Of a stretch of DNA of 33,990 nucleotides, positions 16,978 through 25,563 are shown one piece after another (positions within the stretch are counted from its first letter, which is position 1; each line of letters opens with the position of its first letter). The DNA is from Akkermansiaceae bacterium (GTDB lineage: Bacteria; Verrucomicrobiota; Verrucomicrobiia; Verrucomicrobiales; Akkermansiaceae): assembly GCA_903826205.1 (NCBI GenBank), contig CAIKDP010000361.1:1-33990 (forward strand). The letters run 5' to 3'. The notes beneath the pieces were generated by a model that had not been told where the DNA came from, ran no database searches, and was given only the letters and a program-made list of their open reading frames with translations. The translations under genes and the position numbers were made by a program.

Positions 16978-17175
16978 ATGCTGCGGTGCCGGGTGCGGTA
17001 TTTTTCGGATGGGGCGGGGCTCGGGAGCCGGGCGTTTGTGGACGGGGTGTTCCGGGCGTGCCGGGAGCGCTTTGGGGAAAAGCGCACAAGCGGTGCGCGG
17101 AAATTGCGGGGGAGCGCGGCGGCGGCGGCCGCCACCCTCTGGAGTGTTAGGGATTTGCAGAAGGGAATCGGGTGA
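16978..17175 (+). pseudogene. Remnant of a REP-associated Y1 transposase (C-terminal part)
   Basis: A 65-codon frame begins two bases after the preceding stop. Its translation (MLRCRVRYFSDGAGLGSRAF..., then RFGEKRTSGARKLRG, ending TLWSVRDLQKGIG) resembles the C-terminal tail of REP-associated tyrosine transposases (RAYT/IS200-like) of PVC bacteria, as I remember that family. The catalytic HUH and Tyr domain that should precede it is missing, so this is a decayed fragment or chance retention of the tail. An Ala run (SAAAAAA) interrupts the region. The family assignment is from memory and moderate. Confidence 0.5.
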
Positions 17176-17230
17176 ATACAAACGAAATCAAACGCCTAGA
17201 CGAGTGCCCATCTTTGTGTAAGTTTCCCTC

Positions 17231-17962
17231 ATGCCCGTTGCCGCTACCACACCCCTTGGGGAATTGATCTCACCCCCCGGTGAATTGATCTACCAGGCGA
17301 TCGGCCTGAAAAAACAATTCGACAATGGCAAGGTGGTCGCCTTGCGCGGTTTGGATCTGGAAATCCGAAAGGGTGAGTTTGTGGCGATTGTCGGCCAGAG
17401 TGGTTGCGGCAAGAGCACCTTGTTGCAGATGCTCGGGTCGCTGGACAAACCGAGTGCCGGCACGCTGAACTACCGTGGCCGTTCGATTCCAGACCTGCCG
17501 GATCCTGCGGCCTATCGCGCTCTCGAGATTGGGTTTGTCTTCCAAGCCTTTCACCTGCTGCCGACGTTCACCGTATTGGAAAATGTCCAGATGCCGATGT
17601 TCGGAGGCAAGCTCTCACGCTCGCAGCGCAAGGCGCGGGCCGTTGAGTTGCTGGAATCCGTGGGCCTTGGGCATCGGCTCAATCATTATCCTTCCGAACT
17701 GTCTGGTGGCGAGCGGCAGCGCGTCGCCATCGCCCGCGGTCTTGCCAACGAGCCTGCCGTGGTCTTGGCGGACGAACCGACCGGCAATCTCGACAGTGAG
17801 AGCGCCTTGCAGATCATCGACTTGCTGCTCGATCTTCATCGCAAATTGAGAGTGACGCTGGTGCTTGTCACGCACGACCCAAGCGTCGCCGCGCGCGCCT
17901 CGCGGATCATCCGGATGAAAGACGGACGCGTGATCTCGGATCAGCCCGCAGCAGCCCACTAA
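17231..17962 (+). CDS. ABC transporter ATP-binding protein, LolD/MacB type
   Basis: 243 residues. Walker A is GQSGCGKST (55-63), the Q-loop is in [18 protein letters not shown] (103-119), the signature is LSGGE (157-161), and Walker B is VVLADEP with the catalytic Glu (177-183); the H-loop His is in LVTHDPS. This is the class that powers non-canonical exporters with FtsX-type permeases (LolCDE, MacB). The first 20 residues ([15 protein letters not shown]) contain a repeated GELI and are additional to the core. It starts a four-gene operon; the permease follows after 12 bases. Confidence 0.93.
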   Translation: MPVAATTPLGELISPPGELIYQAIGLKKQFDNGKVVALRGLDLEIRKGEFVAIVGQSGCGKSTLLQMLGSLDKPSAGTLNYRGRSIPDLPDPAAYRALEIGFVFQAFHLLPTFTVLENVQMPMFGGKLSRSQRKARAVELLESVGLGHRLNHYPSELSGGERQRVAIARGLANEPAVVLADEPTGNLDSESALQIIDLLLDLHRKLRVTLVLVTHDPSVAARASRIIRMKDGRVISDQPAAAH

Positions 17963-17974
17963 GACCTTCCTGCC

Positions 17975-19090
17975 ATGACATTTTTCACCATCGTTCTCCG
18001 CAGCTTGACCCGCCGTCCTGTTCGCACTTGCCTGACCTTGGTTGGCATTTCCATCGGCATCGCCGCCGTGGTCACCCTGGTCGGGCTGGCTTCGGGATAT
18101 GAAAAAGGCATCGGCAAGCAACTGGACGCGGTCGGCATCGATGTGGTGGTGAGCAACATGAGCGGCGGCCTGATGCCCAAGAGCTTCAACGAGTCGCTGG
18201 AACAAAAGGTTGCGGCGCTGCCACGGGTTGCGGAAACGACGTCGGTTTTGATGCGGATGATGAGTGTGGAGGAGGCACCGATCATGATGATTTCGGGCCG
18301 CGAGTGGGGTGGCTTCGCATGGAGCGGTATGAAAATTCTCAATGGTCGGATGCCCAAAGACGGCTCCGAAAAGGCCGTCGTCCTCGGCACGCTCGCGGCC
18401 GAGGCGCTCAAGAAAAAGGTGGGCGATACCGTGCAAATCGAAGTTGAGGAACTGACGGTTGTCGGCATTGCTGACGGTCGCTCCATGGTGGAGAACGGCA
18501 CGATTTTCCTATCCCTGGGGGTGATGCAAGAGGTCACCGGGGATATAGGTAAAATCAATTTTGTGGACATCCGGGTCCCGCCCAACACCTCGAAGGAGGA
18601 AATTGATCTGCTGTGCCGGGACATCAAGGGCATTTTCCCGGAAGGCCGGGCGATGGTGGCGAGCGAGGTGGTTGGCAGCAGTCAGGGGTTCCGTGTGGTC
18701 CGTGCCATGAGTTGGAGCACCTCGTTGCTGGCCATCATTGTGGGCGTGCTCGGGGTGATGAATACCATGCTTATGACCGTGTTTGAGCGCACCCACGAGA
18801 TCGGCATTCTGTTAGCCCTGGGTTGGCGGCGGCGGCGGATTGTGTCCATGGTGCTGTGCGAATCCGCGCTGTTAGGGATGCTCGGCGGTCTCGTGGGTGT
18901 GGGGCTTGGCGTGCTTGGTCTCATCAGCTTGGGGTCCTCGCCCGGTATCCGCGGCTTTATTGAACCGGATCTCAACCCGCGACTGCTGCTTATTTCCATC
19001 GCCATCGCCGTCGTCGTCGGCGTGATCAGCGGCTTGTATCCGGCGTGGCGCAGTTCACGCCTGACCCCCAGTCTTGCGCTGCAAAGTTAA
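17975..19090 (+). CDS. FtsX/MacB-type ABC permease
   Basis: 371 residues with the MacB_PCD-FtsX architecture: TM1 at about 17-38, a periplasmic domain of about 210 residues, then three helices at about 250-275, 290-320 and 335-360. The family's coupling segment ERTHEIGILLALGWRRRRI lies after TM2, and the C-terminus PAWRSSRLTPSLALQS is also typical. These permeases do not carry substrate across the inner membrane in the classical way; they extract lipoproteins or move substrates by mechanotransmission in the periplasm. With the ATPase upstream and a LolA-like protein downstream, export of lipoprotein or another lipidic cargo is likely. It could form a homodimer, as no second permease is present. 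Confidence 0.9.
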   Translation: MTFFTIVLRSLTRRPVRTCLTLVGISIGIAAVVTLVGLASGYEKGIGKQLDAVGIDVVVSNMSGGLMPKSFNESLEQKVAALPRVAETTSVLMRMMSVEEAPIMMISGREWGGFAWSGMKILNGRMPKDGSEKAVVLGTLAAEALKKKVGDTVQIEVEELTVVGIADGRSMVENGTIFLSLGVMQEVTGDIGKINFVDIRVPPNTSKEEIDLLCRDIKGIFPEGRAMVASEVVGSSQGFRVVRAMSWSTSLLAIIVGVLGVMNTMLMTVFERTHEIGILLALGWRRRRIVSMVLCESALLGMLGGLVGVGLGVLGLISLGSSPGIRGFIEPDLNPRLLLISIAIAVVVGVISGLYPAWRSSRLTPSLALQS

Positions 19091-19105
19091 CCCCAATCCA
19101 ATCCC

Positions 19106-19897
19106 ATGAACCTGATGCTTCGATCCCTCCGCCACGCCGTGCCCTGCGTCGCGCTTCTGGTTTCAGTGGCGAGCGCCGAGGTGGCCGCGCCATCGGCGCG
19201 CGATCTCGCCGCGCAACTGAGCAACATCATCCAGGATGGGTCATCGGTGCTGCGATTGAAAATGGACATCAACAAGGCGGGTGGCGGTGGCAAGACCGTG
19301 TTGCAGATTCAAGTGAAGTCGCTGCGCGGCAAGGGTTCCACGGATTTGATCTATCAAATTCTCTGGCCCAAGGACCGCAAGGGCGAGTCCTTCCTCATCC
19401 ACAAGGCAGGCGGCCGTGCGCCCGGCGGTTCGTTGTTCACCCCGCCGGATTCGCTGGTGCCCCTCACCGCTGCCAAAATCAAGGATGGCATCTTCGGCAG
19501 CGATCTGGCGTATGATGATTTGTTAGATAATTTCTTCGCCTGGGACAATCAAGCCATCGTCGGCACCGAGGTGGTGGGCCGGGTGCCCTGTCAAATTCTG
19601 GAATCCAAGCCTGGCAAGGGTGATGACACGGGCTATTCGCATGTGCGAAGCTGGATCGATACCAAGCTCATGGTCACCATGCGGGTGGAAAAATACAGGG
19701 GCTCGGGCAAGCTGGCGAAACGCATCGATACCACCCGGGTTTCCAAGGGCGACTCAGGCAACTGGGTCGGCTCGAGCTTTTCATTGCAGCGACCGGGGCA
19801 GGATTCCGTCACGGAAATCGAAGGATCTAACAGCAAGCATGATGTGACCTTCACTGCCGCTGATTTCACTCCGGAGGCACTCCGCAGCCTCAAGTAA
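19106..19897 (+). CDS. LolA-like outer membrane lipoprotein-sorting protein
   Basis: 263 residues with a signal peptide (HAVPCVALLVSVASA, cut before EVAAP). The body matches the LolA-like lipoprotein-sorting group often paired with exporters: LQIQVKSLRGKGSTDLIYQILWPKDRKGESFLIHK, then FGSDLAYDDLLDNFFAWDNQAIVG near 130-155, and WIDTKLMVTMRVEKY. These proteins form an open half-barrel that holds acyl chains. It lies 15 bases after the permease and would receive the cargo in the periplasm. Cargo identity is unknown. Orthology to E. coli LolA is not claimed, because the sequence group differs and there is no LolB nearby. Confidence 0.85.
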   Translation: MNLMLRSLRHAVPCVALLVSVASAEVAAPSARDLAAQLSNIIQDGSSVLRLKMDINKAGGGGKTVLQIQVKSLRGKGSTDLIYQILWPKDRKGESFLIHKAGGRAPGGSLFTPPDSLVPLTAAKIKDGIFGSDLAYDDLLDNFFAWDNQAIVGTEVVGRVPCQILESKPGKGDDTGYSHVRSWIDTKLMVTMRVEKYRGSGKLAKRIDTTRVSKGDSGNWVGSSFSLQRPGQDSVTEIEGSNSKHDVTFTAADFTPEALRSLK

Positions 19898-19905
19898 TTC
19901 GTGCT

Positions 19906-21015
19906 ATGCAAGACCTCAAGCCAATGGGGGCTGTCGCCGCGTTGTATGCGGAGGATCAACATGAATTGGCGGAGGCCATCGTCGCGAGTTTGAGCCGCGC
20001 CATTTTCCACGCGAATGACACCAAGCCGGCCAGCAAGGCCAAAATCTTTATCGGGCACGTTTCACACAGGGTTGTGAGTTGGACCACCAGGGCCATACCT
20101 GCCGAGGATGGCCATGCGATCACCCTCTATCGGAATCCGTTGTTCGAGCGCTCCGGTCATCCTTATGCCCGGTCGCTGCTGGCCTCGTCCCGGAGCGAGA
20201 CCGTCACCCTGGTGGAAGGCGGAGATCCCATGAATGGTCCCTACATGATGCTCTCCCCGGAGATCCGCAAAAACAGCGGCTTGTGGGACCGGATTTTTTT
20301 TGAGTCCGTCCAGAGCAAAGATGTGCAGTTGCGCTTCACGCTGGAGACGCAAGCGACATACATCGCCGCCAAGCAGGTGTTGGACCGCGGTGACTCGGTC
20401 CGCATCAAGGGGGTGGCCGCCGGGACCGGACTCAGCCTGATTCTAGCCTACGACAAACTCATGCGTGAGGGATACGACCCGCATGCCATCACCGCCGTGA
20501 TCACCGACCGGGACCCTGCCAACATCGCGAAATCCAACCGGCTTCTCGCCAAATTGGCCAGCACCCGCAACCATCACAATGTTGCCGGGCAGGCCTATGG
20601 GATTTTCGCCGTGACCGAGGATGTCTTTGCTGCGCCGGATCCCTTGGTGACCGCTCTCCACGCCCCCTACCACATCGTCACTGCCATCGGCATCCTCGAG
20701 TATTTTCAAGGCGTCTCGCATGGCACGACGGAACAGCGCTTGAGGCTCCATGAGCCGGCAGAGCCCGTCACGGCCCGGGATCTGGTGGCGCAACTGGCAG
20801 CCATGACCACCCACCGCGGCAACCTGATCATGAACACCTACCGTGATCACTCCTGCATCCGGATTCTCGAACTCTTCGGCAAGCGCTTCGATTTCCGCGA
20901 CCGTGGGCACCTGCGGGACCTGCTCGCACCGCTGAACTTCCGGCCCTGCCATCTGGCCGGATCCGGTCACATTTACGACGTTGAGGTTTTTGAAAAATCC
21001 GCCAACGGGGAGTAG
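19906..21015 (+). CDS. SAM-dependent methyltransferase-like protein
   Basis: 369 residues, soluble. The C-terminal two-thirds resembles a class I methyltransferase: GVAAGTGLS (169-177) in the glycine-rich loop, acidic residues in ITDRDPANIAKSNRLL (199-214), and IVTAIGILEYFQG, which fits the motif-IV strand. The N-terminal 150 residues are not recognised. It is last in the exporter operon, eight bases after the LolA-like gene, so the reaction may modify the exported molecule. Substrate unknown. The glycine loop (VAAGTGLS rather than GxGxG) is unusual and leaves some doubt about activity. Confidence 0.65.
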   Translation: MQDLKPMGAVAALYAEDQHELAEAIVASLSRAIFHANDTKPASKAKIFIGHVSHRVVSWTTRAIPAEDGHAITLYRNPLFERSGHPYARSLLASSRSETVTLVEGGDPMNGPYMMLSPEIRKNSGLWDRIFFESVQSKDVQLRFTLETQATYIAAKQVLDRGDSVRIKGVAAGTGLSLILAYDKLMREGYDPHAITAVITDRDPANIAKSNRLLAKLASTRNHHNVAGQAYGIFAVTEDVFAAPDPLVTALHAPYHIVTAIGILEYFQGVSHGTTEQRLRLHEPAEPVTARDLVAQLAAMTTHRGNLIMNTYRDHSCIRILELFGKRFDFRDRGHLRDLLAPLNFRPCHLAGSGHIYDVEVFEKSANGE

Positions 21016-21088
21016 CATCAGCTTGACTTGGGGTCCCAAGGTTTATCCTGTCAAAGCAGGTTTTCATAACCCGCTAAATCCAGGAAAA

Positions 21089-21143
21089 TCCGTTGCGCAT
21101 CCGTTGCGCATCCGTTACGCATCCGTTGCGCATCCGTTACGCA
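21089..21143 (+). repeat. 11-bp tandem direct repeat, five units
   Basis: Five contiguous copies of TCCGTTRCGCA (R is G in units 1, 2 and 4; A in units 3 and 5), plus a partial sixth (TCCATTA). The G form contains the palindrome TGCGCA. The unit length is close to one helical turn, so identical faces of the DNA would be presented in phase. The array lies in the 280-base spacer between the convergent ends of the methyltransferase-like gene and the cytochrome gene; the remainder of that spacer shows no convincing gene. It may be a replication-slippage product or a protein-binding array. Confidence 0.9.
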
Positions 21144-21295
21144 TCCATTATCTTGCCTGCGCTCCAACCGCCTCATGAAAAGCACCGCCCGAACCACCAG
21201 CACCCTTAGCCGATGCCCAATCCCCCTCAAATGTGGTTCGATAGGGTGGCGGCCATTGTGTCACTGTGGCCTGAGCTTGATAGCCGAGAATCTTG

Positions 21296-22891
21296 TCACA
21301 AAGAGTTGAGAAACTCCACGAGGTCGCTGCGCTTCGCCTCATCCCGGATCACCCACGGGTGGGCCGGGTGTTTCGTGAGCGGCTTGGTATAAAGACTGCT
21401 GCCGGGTAGCAGCCGCTGCGGATTCAGGAGATCGTCCAGCGTGGCCACGGAGTGGTCGTGGAGGTACGGCGCCGTGGCGTAGATCGAGAGGAGCGGCGAG
21501 ACCCGGATCCCGCCGCTTTCCTTCATCCGCTGGGTCGGCTGGCCGTTGGAGCCGATCACGTCTAACGGAATTGAAGCCTGGTTGGTGTACATGCCCAACC
21601 ATGGCGTATGGCAGGTATAGCACTTGGCCTCATCGAACACCTTGCGCCCCCGGCCCGCCTTGACAAGGTCCACTTTCGTGTTGCGCAGTGGCGTCAGGCT
21701 GTTGAGGTAACAGCAGAGGGCGATGGAAACTTTAAGCGGCGCCATGTAGGGAGACCCTTGATTGATCCAGGCGTTTGAGTGCCGTTGGTACTCCGGCATG
21801 GGCACCCCGGCGGACGACCAATAGCGGAATCCATGGGTGCCCCGGGCGAGCATGATCGCCGTGGGGTTTTCGATCCCGTCGGGAAAGTAGCGGAAGGTCA
21901 AATCAGCAGTGCCGGCGGGCCAGCGGTCCGCCTGCTGGCGCATATCCTCCGGAATATTTTCCGCCATCGCGATCAACTTGCCAAACTTCAGGGTGCTCGA
22001 CGGCAGGCCCGCCGTGATCTTGTTGTCCACGGGATCGCGACCGGTGTGGCAGTAGGCGCACGAGTAACCCACCCGGATTTCGCCGTCGACTCCCTTCTGG
22101 ATCCGCACCCCCACGACCGGCGTGGGCTCGGAGAACCGGTCCGCCTCGCCCTCATCGACCAGGCAGTCCGCATCGTTGCGGGGAAGAAACCCATATTTGA
22201 CGTACTTGTGCGGGTCGGCGTTGATTTTGAGCTTGGGCACCTTGACCAGCGACGAAGCCTCCTCGTTGAGTTGGGTCCAGCCGAAAAAGAGCGCCTTGCC
22301 AAGCTTGATGTGTTCCTCCTGGCCGGTGACCTCGAAGCGGACCCCGTTGGATGAGCGGGGGTTCTTCACGAGCGGCCGGAAGTACCCCTTGGGGACCATC
22401 TCCATGCGGATCATCTCCCAGAGGGTGACCGTGACGTCGCCGGTGGTGGTGTGCTCCGGGACGGTGAACCGGATCTTCGTATCGGTCCATTCGAGCACCT
22501 CGACCTTGGGGACCGCCTCGGCCATGTTCAACGCGATACCGTTGAGCCCTTGCTGGGCCCCAAAGCCGGTGCCGGTGACCGTGACCACTGAGCCGGGATG
22601 GCCCGACCGGGGCGAAACGTCAGTGATGACCGGATCGGCCGCGAACGAAGGCACCATGATGCCTTCGTAGACCTTCAGGATGGCGTCCCCCATGCGGGTC
22701 ACATCGTCCGGTATTTCCACATTCACCACCACCGCCTTGGGCACCGCCGGGTTGAGGATGGCGTTCACCTTTCGGTACCCCCAATACCCTCCCGCTCCGA
22801 CCCCCACCAGTATCACCAAAAGGAGCCCGCGCCAGTGGCGCCTAACGGCTTTCACGCTTGCCAGGAAATAGCTTGAGGGGTTGCTGCTCAT
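21296..22891 (-). CDS. Membrane-anchored di-haem c-type cytochrome with TIG domain
   Basis: 531 residues from the ATG at 22891; the in-frame TTG at 22918 is an alternative. One helix at about 22-38 anchors the protein (RGLLLVILVGVGAGG). An IPT/TIG-like beta domain lies at 87-156 (PVITDVSPRSGHPGSVVTVTG). Two haem-binding motifs follow: CAYCH (278-282) and CYTCH (424-428). The C-terminal part (LLSIYATAPYLHDHSV then LDDLL) resembles the di-haem peroxidase/MauG-like group. It is therefore a periplasmic, membrane-tethered redox protein. Possible roles are peroxide reduction or oxidative tailoring; neither is shown. No cytochrome oxidase genes are nearby. Confidence 0.85.
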   Translation of the reverse strand: MSSNPSSYFLASVKAVRRHWRGLLLVILVGVGAGGYWGYRKVNAILNPAVPKAVVVNVEIPDDVTRMGDAILKVYEGIMVPSFAADPVITDVSPRSGHPGSVVTVTGTGFGAQQGLNGIALNMAEAVPKVEVLEWTDTKIRFTVPEHTTTGDVTVTLWEMIRMEMVPKGYFRPLVKNPRSSNGVRFEVTGQEEHIKLGKALFFGWTQLNEEASSLVKVPKLKINADPHKYVKYGFLPRNDADCLVDEGEADRFSEPTPVVGVRIQKGVDGEIRVGYSCAYCHTGRDPVDNKITAGLPSSTLKFGKLIAMAENIPEDMRQQADRWPAGTADLTFRYFPDGIENPTAIMLARGTHGFRYWSSAGVPMPEYQRHSNAWINQGSPYMAPLKVSIALCCYLNSLTPLRNTKVDLVKAGRGRKVFDEAKCYTCHTPWLGMYTNQASIPLDVIGSNGQPTQRMKESGGIRVSPLLSIYATAPYLHDHSVATLDDLLNPQRLLPGSSLYTKPLTKHPAHPWVIRDEAKRSDLVEFLNSL

Positions 22892-23255
22892 GGGAAAATT
22901 GGAGGGATTGAATTTCAAACAGGAAATTCTAAACGCAAGGATGACGATGAAGAAAAACCGTCGTGATCTTGGTTTGGAGTTTATGATTGATGGATTCGCA
23001 TTTCAGCCGGGACCCGGAAATGCGGGAGAAGGGGTGGCGGAGAAAGCGTTAAATCGCAAGCACCAAATTCCAGTTTGAAATTCCGGACGCAGGCAGGCTT
23101 GAATTATAGGGCGGTGGGCTCATGGGTTACAGGGGGGAGTGGCCGGGATCTTCTATCAACATGGATGGATCTCAGAGGTCAGTCCCGGCCCGGTTCTCGC
23201 GGCGCTCTGTGGGTCGGCACCTAGCGCCTCAACGGGTCGCTGAACCCAAAGCGCT
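22892..23255. other. Intergenic region, no gene supported
   Basis: This 364-base stretch between the cytochrome start and the GH95 end holds short open frames but none with convincing family similarity. It contains an inverted repeat (annotated separately) and is less GC-rich near 22905-22990 and 23050-23110. It should include the promoter of the cytochrome gene and the terminator of the GH95 operon; no clean hairpin plus T-run was seen. Confidence 0.6.
22910..23084. repeat. Inverted repeat pair flanking about 135 bp
   Basis: Left arm 22910-22930 reads GAATTTCAAACAGGAAATTC. The right arm at 23065-23084 is, as reverse complement, GGAATTTCAAACTGGAATTT. They share GAATTTCAAAC exactly and continue with one mismatch and one indel. 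The left arm is also internally symmetric (GAATTTC...GAAATTC). The architecture resembles a small MITE or a pair of binding sites. No target-site duplication was evident at the outer edges. Confidence 0.5.
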
Positions 23256-25544
23256 TCATTTCACCGACGTCAATACTTCCTTGAGTTCGCCATTGACGCG
23301 CAGCTTGACCTTGGCGGGCTTGGCGGAGCGGATGTGATAGGTGGTGACTTTGCCGTCCTGCCATTCGCAATCGAGGGTGTGGCCGCCACGGGCGCGCAGG
23401 CCACTGAAGGAACCCTTGGCGGCCCAGGCCTTGGGCAGGGCGGGCAGCAGGGCGATTTCGCCGGCGTGGGATTGCACGAGCATTTCCGCCATGGCGCCGC
23501 TGATGCCGAAATTGCCGTCCATCTGGAACGGAGGATGGTTGGTGAAAAGGTTGGGCAGCGTGTTGTAGGTGAGCAACCCGCGCACCATGATATGGGCGCG
23601 CTCGGCCTCGCCCAACCGTGCCCACAAGGCGCATCGCCACGGCCAGGTCCAGGACCGGCGGCTGTCGCCAATGGTGGTGTCCACGTCAAACGGCTTGCCG
23701 GTCTTGTCCTGGTGGTCGTTGCTGCGCACCTTGAGCGAAACGATGGCGGCCTTGGCCAGTTCCGGCGTGACGGTCGGGCTGATCTGGCGACCCGGATAAA
23801 CGGCAAACAGGTGCGAGGTGTGTCGGTGGGTGTCGTTCGGGTTGTCGCGATCCGCCTGCCACTCCTGCAATTGTCCCCACCGGCCAATTTTGTTAGGTGC
23901 GAGCTTGGCCTGCATTTCGGCCACCGTTTTCTGGTAATCGGCATCAACACCGAGGGCCTTGGCGGCATCAAGGTAGTTTTGGAACAGGTCCCAGATGAGT
24001 TGTTGGTCGTGCATGACGCCATCCTCGCGCGGGCCCTGCTCCGGGGACCAGCCGTTAGGAACGACCAGCGTGCCATTGGGCAGGGCCTTGAGGCGGTCTT
24101 CCCACATCTGGCAGATCTCCTTGAGCATCGGATAGGCGGATTTTTTCAGATAGGCGGGATCGCGGGTGAACGCCCAGTGCTCATAGACGTGCTGGGCATA
24201 CCAGGCGCTGGCAGGAATGTTCCAGTCCCAGCCGTTGCCACCGAAGATGCTCTGGCTGGTGCGGGCGGTCCAACCGCGGGTTTGCGGGCCGAACGCCTTG
24301 CGGGTGGCGATGCGGCACGGCTCGGCCTGCGCCTCGATGAAATCCACCAGGGGCGTCTGGCATTCGGATAGATTGGTGGATTCGGCGCCCCAGTAGTTCA
24401 TCTGGATGTTGATGTTGTTATGATAGTCGCTGGCCCATGCCGGCGAGTTGCTGTCATTCCACAGGCCTTGCAGGTTGGCGGGCAGGCCGCCGGGTCGCGA
24501 GCAACTGGCTAACAAATAGCGGCCGTATTGGAACAGGGTTTCCTCCAGATCGGGATCCGCCATGGATTCGGCGACACGCCTGAGTTTGTCGCCGGCACTG
24601 GCGTCCACGCCATTGCCCTGCACGGCCTTGAATTCGCCGCCGATGCCGGAATAGCGCTTCAGGCGTTGGTCGGTCGGCAAGGCGAGGACGGCGGGATCAG
24701 TGGAGCCGACGTCGATGCGGGCGCGGCGCAACAGGGATGATAGATCCTTGACGTGAGCGGCCTTGAGGGTGGCGTAAGGCTTGGCTTGGGCGGCGGCCAG
24801 TTCCTTGTCGATCACCGGCAGCGGGTCCGCACCACGCCAACCCGCCTTGTAATCCGGCTTGTAGTTGGTGCGGACGTCCATTAGCAACAACACGCTGTCG
24901 CAGTTTTCAAAAACGAACGCGTCGCCGTCCACGCGGGTCTTGCCTCCGGTGGTGAGGGCGCGCACCACCGCGGCGTGCTTTAATTTGTTAGGCATTTCGC
25001 CGTTGAAAGACAGGCCCTTGGCGGAAATTGTGGTGGCGGCCCCTTGCGCCGATTTCAAGGCGATTTTTCCAGACAAGGCGGCCGGCTTGTCTGCGGTGAA
25101 GCGGAATGCCATCACCTGATCCGGATGACTGGCGAACGCCTCGCGGGTGAACTTGATGCCGTTGTGGGTGAAGGTGGTGGTGTGTATGCCATCACTGATA
25201 GAAAGGGAGCGCTGGTAATCGGCGGGCACGGGTTCCGGCAGGTCCCAAGTGAGGGTCAAGTCGCCGAAGGTTCGATAGCACCCGAACCCGTGGTCGCCGC
25301 ATTCGTAGTTGCCGTCCCAGTTGTTATCGCCCGACCACAGGCTTTGTTCATTGAACTGGATGCGTTCTTCGCGCACGCCGCCGAAAAGCATGGCACCCAT
25401 CCGTGAGTTGCCGATGGGCAGGGCCCCTCCGGACCAATCGACAGCGGGTTGGCGGTAATTCAGCGTTGGATTGGCATCCTGCGGTGCGGCCTTAACCGGA
25501 GCCAGCAGGGCGAAGGCCAGCAGGAGTTTGGATAAATGGTTCAT
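23256..25544 (-). CDS. Glycoside hydrolase family 95 (alpha-L-fucosidase type)
   Basis: 762 residues from the ATG at 25544, which gives a signal peptide (HLSKLLLAFALLAPVKA). N-terminal beta domain: RQPAVDWSGGALPIGNSRMGAMLFGG and FNEQSLWSGDN, both hallmarks of GH95. The (alpha/alpha)6 barrel carries NLQGLWNDS and NINIQMNYW (the substrate-binding Asn pair), SPEQGPREDGVMHDQQLIWDLF with the general-acid Glu, and PFQMDGNFG with the catalytic-site Asp. GH95 enzymes are inverting 1,2-alpha-L-fucosidases or alpha-L-galactosidases. Secretion suggests use of fucosylated or sulfated algal or mucin-like glycans. It follows the deiminase-like gene by 19 bases. Confidence 0.92.
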   Translation of the reverse strand: MNHLSKLLLAFALLAPVKAAPQDANPTLNYRQPAVDWSGGALPIGNSRMGAMLFGGVREERIQFNEQSLWSGDNNWDGNYECGDHGFGCYRTFGDLTLTWDLPEPVPADYQRSLSISDGIHTTTFTHNGIKFTREAFASHPDQVMAFRFTADKPAALSGKIALKSAQGAATTISAKGLSFNGEMPNKLKHAAVVRALTTGGKTRVDGDAFVFENCDSVLLLMDVRTNYKPDYKAGWRGADPLPVIDKELAAAQAKPYATLKAAHVKDLSSLLRRARIDVGSTDPAVLALPTDQRLKRYSGIGGEFKAVQGNGVDASAGDKLRRVAESMADPDLEETLFQYGRYLLASCSRPGGLPANLQGLWNDSNSPAWASDYHNNINIQMNYWGAESTNLSECQTPLVDFIEAQAEPCRIATRKAFGPQTRGWTARTSQSIFGGNGWDWNIPASAWYAQHVYEHWAFTRDPAYLKKSAYPMLKEICQMWEDRLKALPNGTLVVPNGWSPEQGPREDGVMHDQQLIWDLFQNYLDAAKALGVDADYQKTVAEMQAKLAPNKIGRWGQLQEWQADRDNPNDTHRHTSHLFAVYPGRQISPTVTPELAKAAIVSLKVRSNDHQDKTGKPFDVDTTIGDSRRSWTWPWRCALWARLGEAERAHIMVRGLLTYNTLPNLFTNHPPFQMDGNFGISGAMAEMLVQSHAGEIALLPALPKAWAAKGSFSGLRARGGHTLDCEWQDGKVTTYHIRSAKPAKVKLRVNGELKEVLTSVK

Positions 25545-25563
25545 GGCAGAGGACTTGTTGATA

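Noticed and set aside
21089-21143. CRISPR-like array.
   Set aside because: The units are only 11 bases, directly contiguous and without spacers; no cas genes are present.
21148-21342. Small minus-strand frame with a Gly-rich end in the spacer.
   Set aside because: It overlaps the end of the cytochrome gene in another frame and has no recognised similarity.
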